Assembly: GCA_945901045.1 (NCBI GenBank)
Contig: CAMDKK010000044.1
Location: forward strand, 1-34,461
Length of the DNA: 34,461 nt
Source: Limnohabitans sp. Rim8
Lineage (GTDB): Bacteria > Pseudomonadota > Gammaproteobacteria > Burkholderiales > Burkholderiaceae_C
Direction of reading: 5' to 3'
The position numbers and the translations under genes were made by a program. The notes beneath the pieces are model-generated. The model was not told the DNA's origin. It searched no databases and saw only the letters and a list, made by a program, of their open reading frames with translations. Below are positions 8,664-18,734 of this stretch, in pieces (the first letter of the stretch is position 1; each line of letters starts with the position of its first letter).

Positions 8664-9149
8664 TCAGTCGCGGAAGTTGTCAAAGCTGATGGGCAAGTCG
8701 GTGATGTCTTTACGCAGCAAGGCCATCACAGCTTGCAAGTCATCGCGTTTGGTGCCTGTCACGCGCACCGCATCGCCTTGTATCGAGGCTTGTACTTTGA
8801 TTTTGCTGTCTTTGATGATGCGCTGAATTTTCTTGGCGTCTTCGGAGCTGATGCCGTTGCGCACCTTGATGACTTGCTTGACCTTGTCACCCCCAATTTT
8901 CTGCACATCGCCTTTGTCAAGAAAGCGAATGTCCACGCCGCGCTTGGTCATTTTATTGTGCAGCACGTCTTCCACCTGAGTGAGTTGAAAGTTGGCATCG
9001 CCAAACAAAGTGATCTCTTTGTCTTTGAGTTCGATGGCGGCGGATGTGCCTTTGAAATCAAATCGCGTGCCGATTTCTTTGGCGGTGGTGTCCACGGCAT
9101 TTTTCACTTCGACCAGATTCGGTTCGCAAACGGTGTCAAAAGTAGGCAT
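8664..9149 (-). CDS. yajQ: YajQ family cyclic-di-GMP-binding protein
   Basis: A 161-aa protein, the normal length of the family. The N-terminus [20 protein letters not shown], the central [19 protein letters not shown] and the C-terminus [13 protein letters not shown] are diagnostic. The fold is two ferredoxin-like halves. Members have been reported to bind cyclic di-GMP and, in Xanthomonas, to act with a LysR-type regulator on virulence genes; in many bacteria the role is unknown. It is divergent from murB with about 40 bases between the two starts, so the promoters overlap. Confidence 0.95.
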   Translation of the reverse strand: MPTFDTVCEPNLVEVKNAVDTTAKEIGTRFDFKGTSAAIELKDKEITLFGDANFQLTQVEDVLHNKMTKRGVDIRFLDKGDVQKIGGDKVKQVIKVRNGISSEDAKKIQRIIKDSKIKVQASIQGDAVRVTGTKRDDLQAVMALLRKDITDLPISFDNFRD

Positions 9150-9189
9150 GGTGTTGAAATCCAGAGGTTGTCAATGCGACAATTCTCCC

Positions 9190-10239
9190 ATGAACCTGGA
9201 GAAAAACGTCCCCCTTCAGCCTTACAACACGTTCGGTATCGCGGCCAAAGCGCTGGCATTGGTGCGTGTGCGGGACGAAAACGATCTGCGCGCCGTGCTG
9301 ACCGACCCCCAATTGGCCACCATGCCCCGGCAAGTGCTGGGCGGCGGCAGCAATATTGTGCTGACCGGGGACGTCAAAGCGCTGGTGCTGAAAATAGAAG
9401 TCCAAGGCCTGCGCCTTGCCAGTGAGACCGATAAACACTGGGTCGTCGAAGCAGGTGCGGGCGTGGGCTGGCACGATTTGGTGGCTTGGACGTTGGACAA
9501 CGGTTACCCGGGCTTGGAAAACTTGGCGCTGATTCCCGGCTCAGTGGGTGCCTCGCCTGTGCAAAATATCGGTGCCTACGGTGTGGAGTTGCAAGACCGT
9601 TTTGACTCGCTGGATGCGATGGACTTGCTGACTGGCGAGCTGTTCAGCCTGAACGCGGCGCAGTGCGGTTTTGGCTACCGCGATTCTGTGTTCAAGCACG
9701 CAGCGGGCCCCGATGGCCTGGGCCTGGCCGGACGCGCCGTGATTTTGCGCGTGCGCTTTGCGCTGCCCAAACGCTGGAAACCTGAGCTAGGTTATGCCGA
9801 CCTGGAACGCAAGATGTCTGAGAGTGCTAACCACACGCCGGATGCGCGGCAGATTTTTGACTGGGTCTGCGCCATCCGCCGCGCCAAACTGCCTGATCCG
9901 CAAGTCATTGGCAATGCCGGCAGCTTCTTCAAAAACCCCACCGTCACAACCGAACAATGCGCCGACATCATTGCCCGCGACCCCAAGGTGGTGCATTACC
10001 ACCTGGACGACGGCCGCATCAAGCTGGCGGCCGGCTGGCTGATTGACTCTTGCGGATGGAAAGGCAAAACCGTGGGCCACGCCGGGGTCTACGAAAAACA
10101 AGCATTGGTGCTGGTCAACAAAGGCGGGCGCGAAAACCCGTGCACCGGTGGGGAGGTCATGACTTTGGCCAAGGCGATTCAGACCAGCGTGTACGAGCGC
10201 TTTGGGATTTTGCTGGAGCCGGAGCCTGTGGTGATTTGA
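9190..10239 (+). CDS. murB: UDP-N-acetylenolpyruvoylglucosamine reductase
   Basis: FAD enzyme that reduces UDP-N-acetylglucosamine enolpyruvate with NADPH to UDP-N-acetylmuramate, the second committed step of peptidoglycan synthesis, in the cytosol. The product has 349 aa, the length of type I (E. coli-like) MurB. Visible: NTFGIAAKA at the N-terminus, the FAD site VLGGGSNIVL and NLALIPGSVGASPVQNIGAY, the conserved GYRDSVFK, the catalytic serine in NAGSFFKNP, and the C-terminal catalytic glutamate in ILLEPEPVVI. ATG 9190 starts the conserved MNLEKNVPLQPYNTFG; a longer frame from 8992 runs antisense through yajQ and is not real. Confidence 0.96.
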   Translation: MNLEKNVPLQPYNTFGIAAKALALVRVRDENDLRAVLTDPQLATMPRQVLGGGSNIVLTGDVKALVLKIEVQGLRLASETDKHWVVEAGAGVGWHDLVAWTLDNGYPGLENLALIPGSVGASPVQNIGAYGVELQDRFDSLDAMDLLTGELFSLNAAQCGFGYRDSVFKHAAGPDGLGLAGRAVILRVRFALPKRWKPELGYADLERKMSESANHTPDARQIFDWVCAIRRAKLPDPQVIGNAGSFFKNPTVTTEQCADIIARDPKVVHYHLDDGRIKLAAGWLIDSCGWKGKTVGHAGVYEKQALVLVNKGGRENPCTGGEVMTLAKAIQTSVYERFGILLEPEPVVI

Positions 10240-10337
10240 GGCGGCTCAATGGCAATGGCTGGCGCAACTGCGTGAGTGCCTCAATGGCCTAGCGGTCATG
10301 CTGCAGATCGAGCAAAGCGGGCCTTAAGTGGCCGTTG

Positions 10338-11297
10338 TCACTGAACACTTGCGCCAGAATTTCGCGCAACCACACTCCATTTTCGGAGTTCGTTGGCCAT
10401 GAAAACGCCTAGTTCATCTGCACTTGCGGGGACCGCCATTGCACCTTGGGCAATGAGCGCTTCTTGAACCGTTGATTTGGCCAACATCAATTTGATGGCG
10501 TTATCGATTCGGGAAATGATGGCAGTTGGTGTTCCTGCCGGAGCCAGAACAAATAGACGCGGTGATGCATCAAATCCAGGAAAGGTATCTGCCAAAGCCG
10601 GCCAGTCAGGTGCGCTGATGAGCTTGCCAGGGCTTGTGAGAGCAATGGCTCTGAGCTTGCCAGCCTTGGCCTGTACCAAAGCTGGAGGTGCAGACATGAT
10701 TGCCAGTGGAATTTGGCCGCCGATCAAATCCGGAATGATGGGCGCTGCGCCCTTGTAGGGCACATGCACGAAGTCAAAATTACCTTGCTTTTTGAAAAGC
10801 TCCATGGCCAGATGATGGACGGTACCTACACCTGGGGATGCATAACTGTACTTGCCTGGATGGGCCTGGAGCAAGGCAACAAGTTCGTTTGTATTTTTGG
10901 CAGGCAAAGAGGGATGAGCGACCACCACCAAGGGGGTGGCACCGACTGAACCCACGGGTGCAAAACTTTTGATCGGATCGTACGGTAGGGATGCATAAAT
11001 GGACGGTGCAATCAACAGGCCCGTCTCGCCAAAAAGCAAGGTATAACCATCGGCGGGAGCCTTGGCTACAGCGTCTGCAGCCAGTGTTCCCCCGGCACCT
11101 GCCCGGTTTTCCACAAAGACCTGCTGCCCCAAGGATTCAGTCAATTGTGTGGCAGTGAGGCGAGCCAGGGCATCGGCGCCTCCTCCTGCGGCATACCCCA
11201 CGATCAATCGGATCGGTTTGTTCGGAAAGGTCTGTGCGAGGGTCGGAATGGAAGCGAGTGCGATCAAACAGCACACAAAGGCGTAGATTTTTTTCAT
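10338..11297 (-). CDS. Bug family tripartite tricarboxylate transporter substrate-binding protein
   Basis: Periplasmic binding protein of 319 aa, the usual length of the Bug/TctC family that is greatly expanded in Burkholderiales. The signal peptide is MKKIYAFVCCLIALASIPTLAQ; then come FPNKPIRLIVGYAAGGGADA, FVENRAGAGGTLAADAVAKA, the YSYASPGVGTVHHLAMELFK segment and FVHVPYKGAAPIIPDLIGGQ. Ligands are usually carboxylates, held by the two loops, but cannot be told from sequence. There are no TctA/TctB permease genes nearby, as is common for orphan Bug genes. ATG 11297 is chosen because it begins the signal peptide; the longer frame from 11354 would bury it. Confidence 0.92.
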   Translation of the reverse strand: MKKIYAFVCCLIALASIPTLAQTFPNKPIRLIVGYAAGGGADALARLTATQLTESLGQQVFVENRAGAGGTLAADAVAKAPADGYTLLFGETGLLIAPSIYASLPYDPIKSFAPVGSVGATPLVVVAHPSLPAKNTNELVALLQAHPGKYSYASPGVGTVHHLAMELFKKQGNFDFVHVPYKGAAPIIPDLIGGQIPLAIMSAPPALVQAKAGKLRAIALTSPGKLISAPDWPALADTFPGFDASPRLFVLAPAGTPTAIISRIDNAIKLMLAKSTVQEALIAQGAMAVPASADELGVFMANELRKWSVVARNSGASVQ

Positions 11298-11433
11298 GGT
11301 ATTTCCCGGATGATGAATCGCAGCCCTTAACAAGTGAAGTCGGCAAGCTTGCAAATTCTTTCACTTTATCAGGGAGGTTCGCTCCGGGTCTTCTGGAAGC
11401 TGACAAAACCTTGGGCTCCGAAGAGCAGACAAC

Positions 11434-11457
11434 AAAACGGCCTGAAGACCGTTTTTT
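11434..11457 (-). terminator. Terminator downstream of argG
   Basis: The stem AAAACGG / CCGTTTT with an 8-base loop and flanking A- and T-runs lies about 20 bases beyond the argG stop on the minus strand. It separates argG from the Bug gene that follows in the same direction. The A/T flanks on both sides mean it could work both ways. Confidence 0.7.
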
Positions 11458-11475
11458 ACCGCAGTATCAAAAGCT

Positions 11476-13165
<1,690 letters not shown>

Positions 13166-13299
13166 GGGTCTGAATTTCCTGGCCGCTTCTAGTGCGGCTG
13201 TTGCACGCCAGCAGGCGTGAGGTGGAACAAACCGTGGATTTTAGGTTACTCCAGCGCACCCGAATCGGTGGCCGGAAGTTTCAACCCAAAATGGCTGTT

Positions 13300-14022
13300 T
13301 TAACGCCAGCGGCGGCCGTGCCCACCCCGGAAACCCCACCCAAGGTTGATGGAAGTAGAGAAAGGGTAGGGGTTATGGTAAAAAGGAGAACTATAGAAAA
13401 CGGAGGGTTGGGTGTAAATGACTTGGGGCTGGACCATACCCGTTGGCAGCCCCGTGGCTTGAGCTACTTGAGCAACAGGCGCAGCGGGCAGTCCGGCGGG
13501 AGTGATTTGCAATGCAATCGTTGGGCCGGGGTCTTGCGGCAATTGAACGGTGTACTGCTTGCCGGCATATTCATAGGCCACTTGGTAGCCGATCAAACGG
13601 TTTTCGTAGGCCGATTGCAATGTACACGTGGTTTGATTGACTGTCTGCGCTGGGGCCTGTTTTTCGATGTTATCGCCCAACATGGCCCCACCGATCATGC
13701 CCGCTATAGTGGCTAAAGCCTGCCCTTGACCGCCGCCAATTTGGCTGCCCAATGCGGCCCCAGCAATGGCGCCCACCATCGCCCCCGCCCCCGAATTGGG
13801 CGGCTGCACCGTGACCGGTGTGTTGGCGCAGACTTGGCCTGGAACAGCCACTTGCTGGTACAGCGCGATTCGTGAAATCACTTGCCCGACCAGTTCAGGC
13901 CCGCTGGCGGTTGGCACTGGCGCCTGCAACGGTGCAGCAGTTACCGAACCCGGCAAAGGTGTTTGCGCTGAACATAAAGCGCTGAAAGCCATGCAAGCAA
14001 GCGTGGTGACAATTTTTTTCAT
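13300..14022 (-). CDS. Exported glycine-zipper (2TM, 17-kDa antigen-like) envelope protein
   Basis: A 240-aa protein with a cleavable leader (MKKIVTTLACMAFSALCSAQ) and no lipobox cysteine at the cleavage point. Residues about 77-112 form a glycine zipper, AGAMVGAIAGAALGSQIGGG followed by GQALATIAGMIGGAMLGDNI, as in the Rickettsia 17-kDa surface antigen family. The C-terminal 60 residues are rich in Pro, Tyr, Phe and end in GGHGRRWR, a low-complexity tail. It is likely anchored in the outer membrane or periplasm. The function is unknown, and such proteins are often stress-linked; that remark is general family knowledge. Confidence 0.8.
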   Translation of the reverse strand: MKKIVTTLACMAFSALCSAQTPLPGSVTAAPLQAPVPTASGPELVGQVISRIALYQQVAVPGQVCANTPVTVQPPNSGAGAMVGAIAGAALGSQIGGGQGQALATIAGMIGGAMLGDNIEKQAPAQTVNQTTCTLQSAYENRLIGYQVAYEYAGKQYTVQLPQDPGPTIALQITPAGLPAAPVAQVAQATGLPTGMVQPQVIYTQPSVFYSSPFYHNPYPFSTSINLGWGFRGGHGRRWR

Positions 14023-14116
14023 TTTCGGTCTCCGAACTGAAAAATGGTGAGAGTTGTATTTTAGGGATGTAGTTGTCTGGTGGGCTTGTTTTCAAGGTAA
14101 AGAATTTGTAACAGGC

Positions 14117-14506
14117 TCACAGACGTTGCTCAGACCAGTTTTGCGCATGGAAACTGACCGATACGTCGGGTGCAGTGCCATGGGTTGGCCATTCCACGAC
14201 GGGGCGTTTGATCAGGCTGGGGTGCAGCATCATCAAGGCTTTGGCGCTGTCGACATCTTTCACGGTGGCTTGAGTGCTTGGCTCGAGCTTGCGCCACGTG
14301 GTGCCTTTGCGATTGAGCAGCGTTTCCCATCCGACAATGTGTATCCATTGGTTGATTGAGGCCTCTGAAACGCCTTCCTTTTTGAAATCGTGAAATGCGT
14401 AAGCAAGGCCATGATCGGTTAACCAAGTACGTGCTTTTTTAACCGAATCACAGTTGTCAATACCATAAACTTGGATGCCCATTGAGGGTGAGGTGGGTGT
14501 TTTCAT
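14117..14506 (-). CDS. ArsC/Spx-related thioredoxin-fold protein (YffB type)
   Basis: A 129-aa protein with the arsenate-reductase-like fold. It has YGIDNCDSVKKARTWL with a single active-site-type cysteine, then YAFHDFKKEGVSE and LLNRKGTTWRKL, and HPSLIKRPVVEW near the end. These follow the YffB/Spx line rather than true ArsC. YffB members are thought to be glutathione-dependent thiol reductases; the physiological substrate is unknown. Start ATG 14506; a second in-frame ATG at 14482 (MGIQVYGIDNC) would remove eight weakly conserved residues. It is divergent from folC, with less than 50 bases between the starts. Confidence 0.88.
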   Translation of the reverse strand: MKTPTSPSMGIQVYGIDNCDSVKKARTWLTDHGLAYAFHDFKKEGVSEASINQWIHIVGWETLLNRKGTTWRKLEPSTQATVKDVDSAKALMMLHPSLIKRPVVEWPTHGTAPDVSVSFHAQNWSEQRL

Positions 14507-14552
14507 AGGGGTCCATCATCCTGCAAATGCGTCTCGGCGACAATCGGTGCGT

Positions 14553-15842
14553 ATGAATAAATTACAAGACTGGCTCGCCCACTGCGAGCAATTGCATCCA
14601 TTGACGATCGACATGGGATTAGACCGTGTGCGCGAGGTCTCTCAGCGCATGGGCGTGCATTTTGAGTGCCCCGTCATCACGGTGGCCGGCACCAATGGCA
14701 AAGGCTCCACCTGCGCCATGCTCGAAGCCATTTTGCTCGAAGCAGGCTACCGAACTGGTGTTTACACCTCCCCCCATTTGGTGGAATTTGAAGAGCGCTG
14801 CCGTATTCACGGGCAATCCGCTAGCGCCGATCAACTGGCGCTGGCTTTTGCCCTGGTCGAAGCGGCACGGGGCCAAGTTTCTTTGTCGTATTTCGAGTTC
14901 AGCACACTGGCCATCATGCAGGTGTTGATGCAGTCCCGTCTCGATGTTGTGATTTTGGAGGTTGGCTTGGGAGGTAGACTTGATGCGGTCAATATCATCG
15001 ATTCCGATTGCGCCATCATCACCAGTATCGACATTGACCACACCAGTTTGCTGGGAACGGACCGTGAGCGCATTGGCTTTGAAAAGGCCGGCATCATGCG
15101 CTCTGGCAAACCCGTGGTGGTGAGTGACCCCGTGCCACCCGACAGCGTGATTGCCCATGCGGCCAGTTTGGGCGCTCAATTGTGGCGCTTTGGGCAAGAC
15201 TTTAATTTTTCAGGCGACAAGCTCCAGTGGGCTTGGGCAGGGCGGGGCCGCCGCTACAGTGGGCTGGCCTATCCGGCCTTACGCGGGGCCAATCAATTGA
15301 TCAATGCCTCGGGCGTCTTGGCTGCGCTGGAAGTCTTGCGGCCCCGTATTCCAGTGACCGCCCAAGCCGTGCGCAACGGTTTGGCCATGGTCGAATTGCC
15401 TGGACGGTTTCAGATCGTGCCGGGCGAGCCTGTGGTGGTCTTGGATGTGGCGCACAACCCCCATTCTGTTGCTGCGCTGGCCGCCAATCTGGATGCCATG
15501 GGCTTTTATCCCACCACCCATGCGGTATTTGGCGCCATGGCCGACAAGGATTTGCAGCGCATGCTGGCGCGTGTCGCACCCCTAGTGGACCGTTGGTATT
15601 TCACAGATTTACCGATTCCCAGAGCCGCCAGCGCTGAACAACTCCAAAAACTATGGCTTGCGGGCAACCGTCGTACCGATGTGATTTGTTCGACCCATTT
15701 GAGCCCTGATGCCGCCTTGCATGCAGCCATCTCATCAGCCAAGCCCACTGATAGAATCGTTGTCTTCGGATCGTTTTACACGGTGGGCGGGGTTTTGAAG
15801 GTCGGGATCCCCCGCCTGCATGCCAAACACCTGAGCACGTGA
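14553..15842 (+). CDS. folC: Bifunctional folylpolyglutamate synthase / dihydrofolate synthase
   Basis: Adds glutamate to dihydropteroate (making dihydrofolate) and extends the glutamate tail of reduced folates; cytosolic, Mur-ligase superfamily. The product has 429 aa, normal for the family. The P-loop is VAGTNGKGSTCAML near residue 48; then TGVYTSPHLVEFEERCRIHG, the LEVGLGGRLDAVNII stretch, DCAIITSIDIDHTSLLGTDR with the metal-binding HTSLLG, and LDVAHNPHSVAALA. The start ATG 14553 (MNKLQDWLAHCEQLHPLTI) is the conserved one; the longer frame from 14475 overlaps the divergent gene. The stop overlaps the possible GTG start of the next gene, indicating an operon folC-SPOR-cvpA-purF-metZ. Confidence 0.96.
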   Translation: MNKLQDWLAHCEQLHPLTIDMGLDRVREVSQRMGVHFECPVITVAGTNGKGSTCAMLEAILLEAGYRTGVYTSPHLVEFEERCRIHGQSASADQLALAFALVEAARGQVSLSYFEFSTLAIMQVLMQSRLDVVILEVGLGGRLDAVNIIDSDCAIITSIDIDHTSLLGTDRERIGFEKAGIMRSGKPVVVSDPVPPDSVIAHAASLGAQLWRFGQDFNFSGDKLQWAWAGRGRRYSGLAYPALRGANQLINASGVLAALEVLRPRIPVTAQAVRNGLAMVELPGRFQIVPGEPVVVLDVAHNPHSVAALAANLDAMGFYPTTHAVFGAMADKDLQRMLARVAPLVDRWYFTDLPIPRAASAEQLQKLWLAGNRRTDVICSTHLSPDAALHAAISSAKPTDRIVVFGSFYTVGGVLKVGIPRLHAKHLST

Positions 15843-15853
15843 GTACCCGCTTC

Positions 15854-16678
15854 ATGGCTTTTTTTAAATTCCGACTTCCAGGTCAAACCTCTTCATCTCC
15901 AGCCTCTGAGGCTGTCAATGCCTCACCAGCTGAAAGCCTGGAGGTCCTGCGTAAGCGTGCCCGTCATCGCTTGATGGGCTCGGTGGTGCTGGTCTTGGTG
16001 GCGGTTATTGGGTTTCCTTTGCTGTTTGATACGCAGCCTCGGCCTGTGTCCGTGGACACGCCGATTGTTATACCTGAGCGCGCCTCATCTCAAGCACCGT
16101 CTACCAGTGTTGCCGTAGCATCGGTTTCAAGTGCCGTCAAGCCTGCTGCAGATGGTGTTGTGCCCTCGGGTCCATTGCCTTCGGGGTCTGTACTTGACGC
16201 TAATGAAGAAGTGGTGCCCTCTACAAATCAGCCGGCTGAAAAAAATCAAAACCCTGATGAATCGCCACCTGTGCCGCCCAGTGGCGGTGGCTTTAAGGTG
16301 GACTTTGGAAAAACGGGCGCTACAGCGCCTGCAGTGAATGAGCTTAAAACAGCCAAGCCTTCGACGCCGACACCTCCTGACAAGGGCCGAGACGAAGCCG
16401 CCAAGGCACGCGCATTATTGGAGGGCAAAGATGTCGGTAAAAACAGTGAAGGGCGTTGGATCATTCAGGTTGGGGCCTTTACCGACCCGGTCAAAATGCG
16501 GGAAACCCGTCAAAAACTGGAATCTGCAGGACTCAAAACCTATACCCAAGTGATCGATGGCAAGGACGGCAAGCGCACGCGCGTGCGGGTTGGTCCTTTT
16601 ACCAGCAAAGAAGAAGTTGACAAGGTCAACTCCAAGATTCAAAAGCTCCAATTGGAGACTTCGATTCTGAAGCTCTGA
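15854..16678 (+). CDS. SPOR-domain membrane protein (DedD/FtsN-like)
   Basis: A 274-aa protein with one transmembrane helix at about residues 41-57 (GSVVLVLVAVIGFPLLF), preceded by an Arg-rich cytoplasmic part (RKRARHRL) that keeps the N-terminus inside. A long Pro/Ser/Ala-rich periplasmic linker follows. The last 75 residues form a SPOR domain (GRWIIQVGAFTDPVKMRETR through RVRVGPFTSKEEVDKV), which binds denuded peptidoglycan at the division septum. It is probably a cell-division accessory protein. The start could be the GTG at 15839, which overlaps the folC stop, or the ATG at 15854 (MAFFKFRLPG); I give the latter, without a clear ribosome site for either. Confidence 0.88.
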   Translation: MAFFKFRLPGQTSSSPASEAVNASPAESLEVLRKRARHRLMGSVVLVLVAVIGFPLLFDTQPRPVSVDTPIVIPERASSQAPSTSVAVASVSSAVKPAADGVVPSGPLPSGSVLDANEEVVPSTNQPAEKNQNPDESPPVPPSGGGFKVDFGKTGATAPAVNELKTAKPSTPTPPDKGRDEAAKARALLEGKDVGKNSEGRWIIQVGAFTDPVKMRETRQKLESAGLKTYTQVIDGKDGKRTRVRVGPFTSKEEVDKVNSKIQKLQLETSILKL

Positions 16679-16682
16679 TGCC

Positions 16683-17180
16683 ATGGCCGCTGTCACATCG
16701 ACCGATTGGATTTTGCTGGTTATTTTGCTTGCATCCTTGCTCACGGGCGCTTGGCGAGGCTTGGTGTACGAGGTCATGTCAGTCATCGGTTGGCTGGCTT
16801 CTTTTGTACTTGCGCAATGGTTTGCCGCCGATGTCGCGCAGCAATTGCCCATGCAAAGTGCTGGCGAGTCATTGCGCTATGCCGCAGCCTTCGTGATTGT
16901 TTTTGTGGTGAGTGTGTTTGCCGCAGGGTTGGTTTCAGCAATGCTACGCAAATTGATTTCCGTCATTGGCTTGCGGCCTGTTGACCGCGTGTTGGGCGCC
17001 GGCTTTGGTTTGTTTCGCGGTGTGATCTTGTTGCTTGCTTTGACGGTGGTTCTGCACCTGATGTCCATGACCCAAAGCGAATGGTGGAAAGACTCGCAAG
17101 GGGGGCCTGTATTGACAGCCCTGTTGAAGGGATTGAAGCCCGTGCTGCCGGCTCATTTTGGGGCGTATTTGCCCGATTGA
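16683..17180 (+). CDS. cvpA: CvpA family membrane protein
   Basis: A 165-aa inner-membrane protein with four hydrophobic segments, starting with TSTDWILLVILLASLLTGAW and including the family stretch RGLVYEVMSVIGWLASFVLA and the DRVLGAGFGLFRGVILLLAL helix near residue 105. CvpA was named for its need in colicin V production. Newer work in other bacteria links it to resistance to bile or envelope stress. It lies 4 bases after the SPOR gene and 23 bases before purF, the same neighbourhood as in many proteobacteria. Confidence 0.93.
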   Translation: MAAVTSTDWILLVILLASLLTGAWRGLVYEVMSVIGWLASFVLAQWFAADVAQQLPMQSAGESLRYAAAFVIVFVVSVFAAGLVSAMLRKLISVIGLRPVDRVLGAGFGLFRGVILLLALTVVLHLMSMTQSEWWKDSQGGPVLTALLKGLKPVLPAHFGAYLPD

Positions 17181-17203
17181 TTTTGCTTTGACTGGATGAA
17201 TGT

Positions 17204-18718
17204 ATGTGTGGAATTGTGGGTGTCGTCAGTAGCGCGCCGGTCAATCAACTTGTCTATGACGCTTTGCTCTTGTTGCAGCATCGCGGTCAGGATGCGGCTG
17301 GCATTGTCACGCAGCTGGAGCGCAAGTTTTACATGCACAAAGCCAAAGGCATGGTGCGTGATGTGTTTCGCACGCGTGATATGCGTGCCTTGCCAGGCCA
17401 TTGTGGCCTGGGTCAAGTGCGTTACCCCACAGCGGGTAACGCCTTCAGTGAAGAAGAAGCACAGCCTTTTTATGTGAATGCCCCCTTTGGTTTGGTGCTG
17501 GTGCACAACGGTAACTTAACAAATGCCCATGCGTTGAAGGTTGAGTTGTTCTCGACCGACCACCGTCACATCAACACCGAAAGCGACTCCGAGGTCTTGC
17601 TCAACGTGCTGGCCCACGAATTAGAGAAAACCACCCGCGGTTTGCCACTCGCAGCTGTCGATGTATTTTCTGCTGTTCAAGGTGTGCACCGTCGGGTGCG
17701 AGGATCTTATGCTGTGATTGCCATGGTCGCCGGGCATGGGTTGCTGGCCTTTCGGGACCCTTTCGGCATTCGGCCCATGTGCATGGGCCAAAGCAAAGAC
17801 GGCACTTGGATGTTGGCCAGTGAATCTGTGGCATTGGAAGGCACTTCGCACCATTATGTGCGAGACGTTCAGCCTGGCGAAGCCATCTACATCGATTTGG
17901 AAGGAAAGTTGTACGCCCAGCAATGTGCCGCCGCCTCTCAATTGAGTCCTTGCATTTTTGAGTTCGTGTATCTAGCCCGACCTGACTCGACGATGGACGG
18001 CATCTCGGTGTACCAGGCGCGATTGAATTTGGGTGAAACTTTGGCCAAAAGGGTGATTTCGACAGTGCCCCCCAATGAGATCGATGTCGTGATTCCGATC
18101 CCCGAGTCCAGCAGACCCAGTGCCGCGCAACTGGCGCAATTGCTCGGTTTGCCTTACCGAGAAGGGTTTGTCAAAAACCGTTACGTGGGCCGCACCTTCA
18201 TCATGCCGGGCCAGTCGGTGCGTAAAAAATCGGTGCGCCAAAAGCTCAACGTGATCGCCAGTGAATTCAAGGGCCGCAATGTGCTGTTGGTTGACGACTC
18301 GATCGTGCGCGGCACCACCAGCCGCGAGATCGTGCAGATGGCGCGCGACGCTGGAGCGCGCAAGGTCTACATGGCCAGCGCCGCGCCACCGGTGCGCTTT
18401 CCCAACGTGTACGGCATTGACATGCCTACACCTGAAGAGTTGGTGGCGCACGACCGCACCACCGAGCAAGTGCGTGAACTGATCGGCTGCGATGCACTCA
18501 TTTACCAAGATGTGGACGCGATGAAGCAAGCTGTTCTGAGTGCGCTGGCGCCGAACGCGCCTCGACTTACCGGTTTTGATGCGTCTTGTTTTGATGGTGT
18601 TTATGTGACGGGCGATATTTTTCCGCAAGACATTGAGCGCCTGAGTGCCAAACGTGTAGGGCAAGAGGAGGGTGCTGAAGACAACTCGCGCTTGGCTTTG
18701 CCCAATGTTTCAGATTGA
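17204..18718 (+). CDS. purF: Amidophosphoribosyltransferase
   Basis: Catalyses the first committed step of purine synthesis: PRPP plus glutamine gives 5-phosphoribosylamine. The product has 504 aa, the E. coli-type length. Mature Cys2 is the N-terminal nucleophile of the glutaminase domain (MCGIVGVVSSAP, then LLLQHRGQDAAGI). There is no propeptide, so only Met removal is needed, as in Gram-negative enzymes. The phosphoribosyltransferase half carries the PRPP loop VLLVDDSIVRGTTSREIV near residue 360. FGIRPMCMG and VPIPESSRPSA-like VIPIPESSRPSAAQLAQLLG are further marks. It follows cvpA closely and is followed after 16 bases by metZ. Confidence 0.97.
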   Translation: MCGIVGVVSSAPVNQLVYDALLLLQHRGQDAAGIVTQLERKFYMHKAKGMVRDVFRTRDMRALPGHCGLGQVRYPTAGNAFSEEEAQPFYVNAPFGLVLVHNGNLTNAHALKVELFSTDHRHINTESDSEVLLNVLAHELEKTTRGLPLAAVDVFSAVQGVHRRVRGSYAVIAMVAGHGLLAFRDPFGIRPMCMGQSKDGTWMLASESVALEGTSHHYVRDVQPGEAIYIDLEGKLYAQQCAAASQLSPCIFEFVYLARPDSTMDGISVYQARLNLGETLAKRVISTVPPNEIDVVIPIPESSRPSAAQLAQLLGLPYREGFVKNRYVGRTFIMPGQSVRKKSVRQKLNVIASEFKGRNVLLVDDSIVRGTTSREIVQMARDAGARKVYMASAAPPVRFPNVYGIDMPTPEELVAHDRTTEQVRELIGCDALIYQDVDAMKQAVLSALAPNAPRLTGFDASCFDGVYVTGDIFPQDIERLSAKRVGQEEGAEDNSRLALPNVSD

Positions 18719-18734
18719 CCCGAGGAGTGACTGT

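Noticed and set aside
8733-9425. Long plus-strand frame opposite yajQ
   Set aside because: It is antisense to a clear yajQ and runs into murB in another frame; composition shadow, no recognisable protein.
10240-10337. Possible small gene between murB and the Bug gene
   Set aside because: The 98 bases hold no frame with ribosome site and no clear terminator; I see nothing there.
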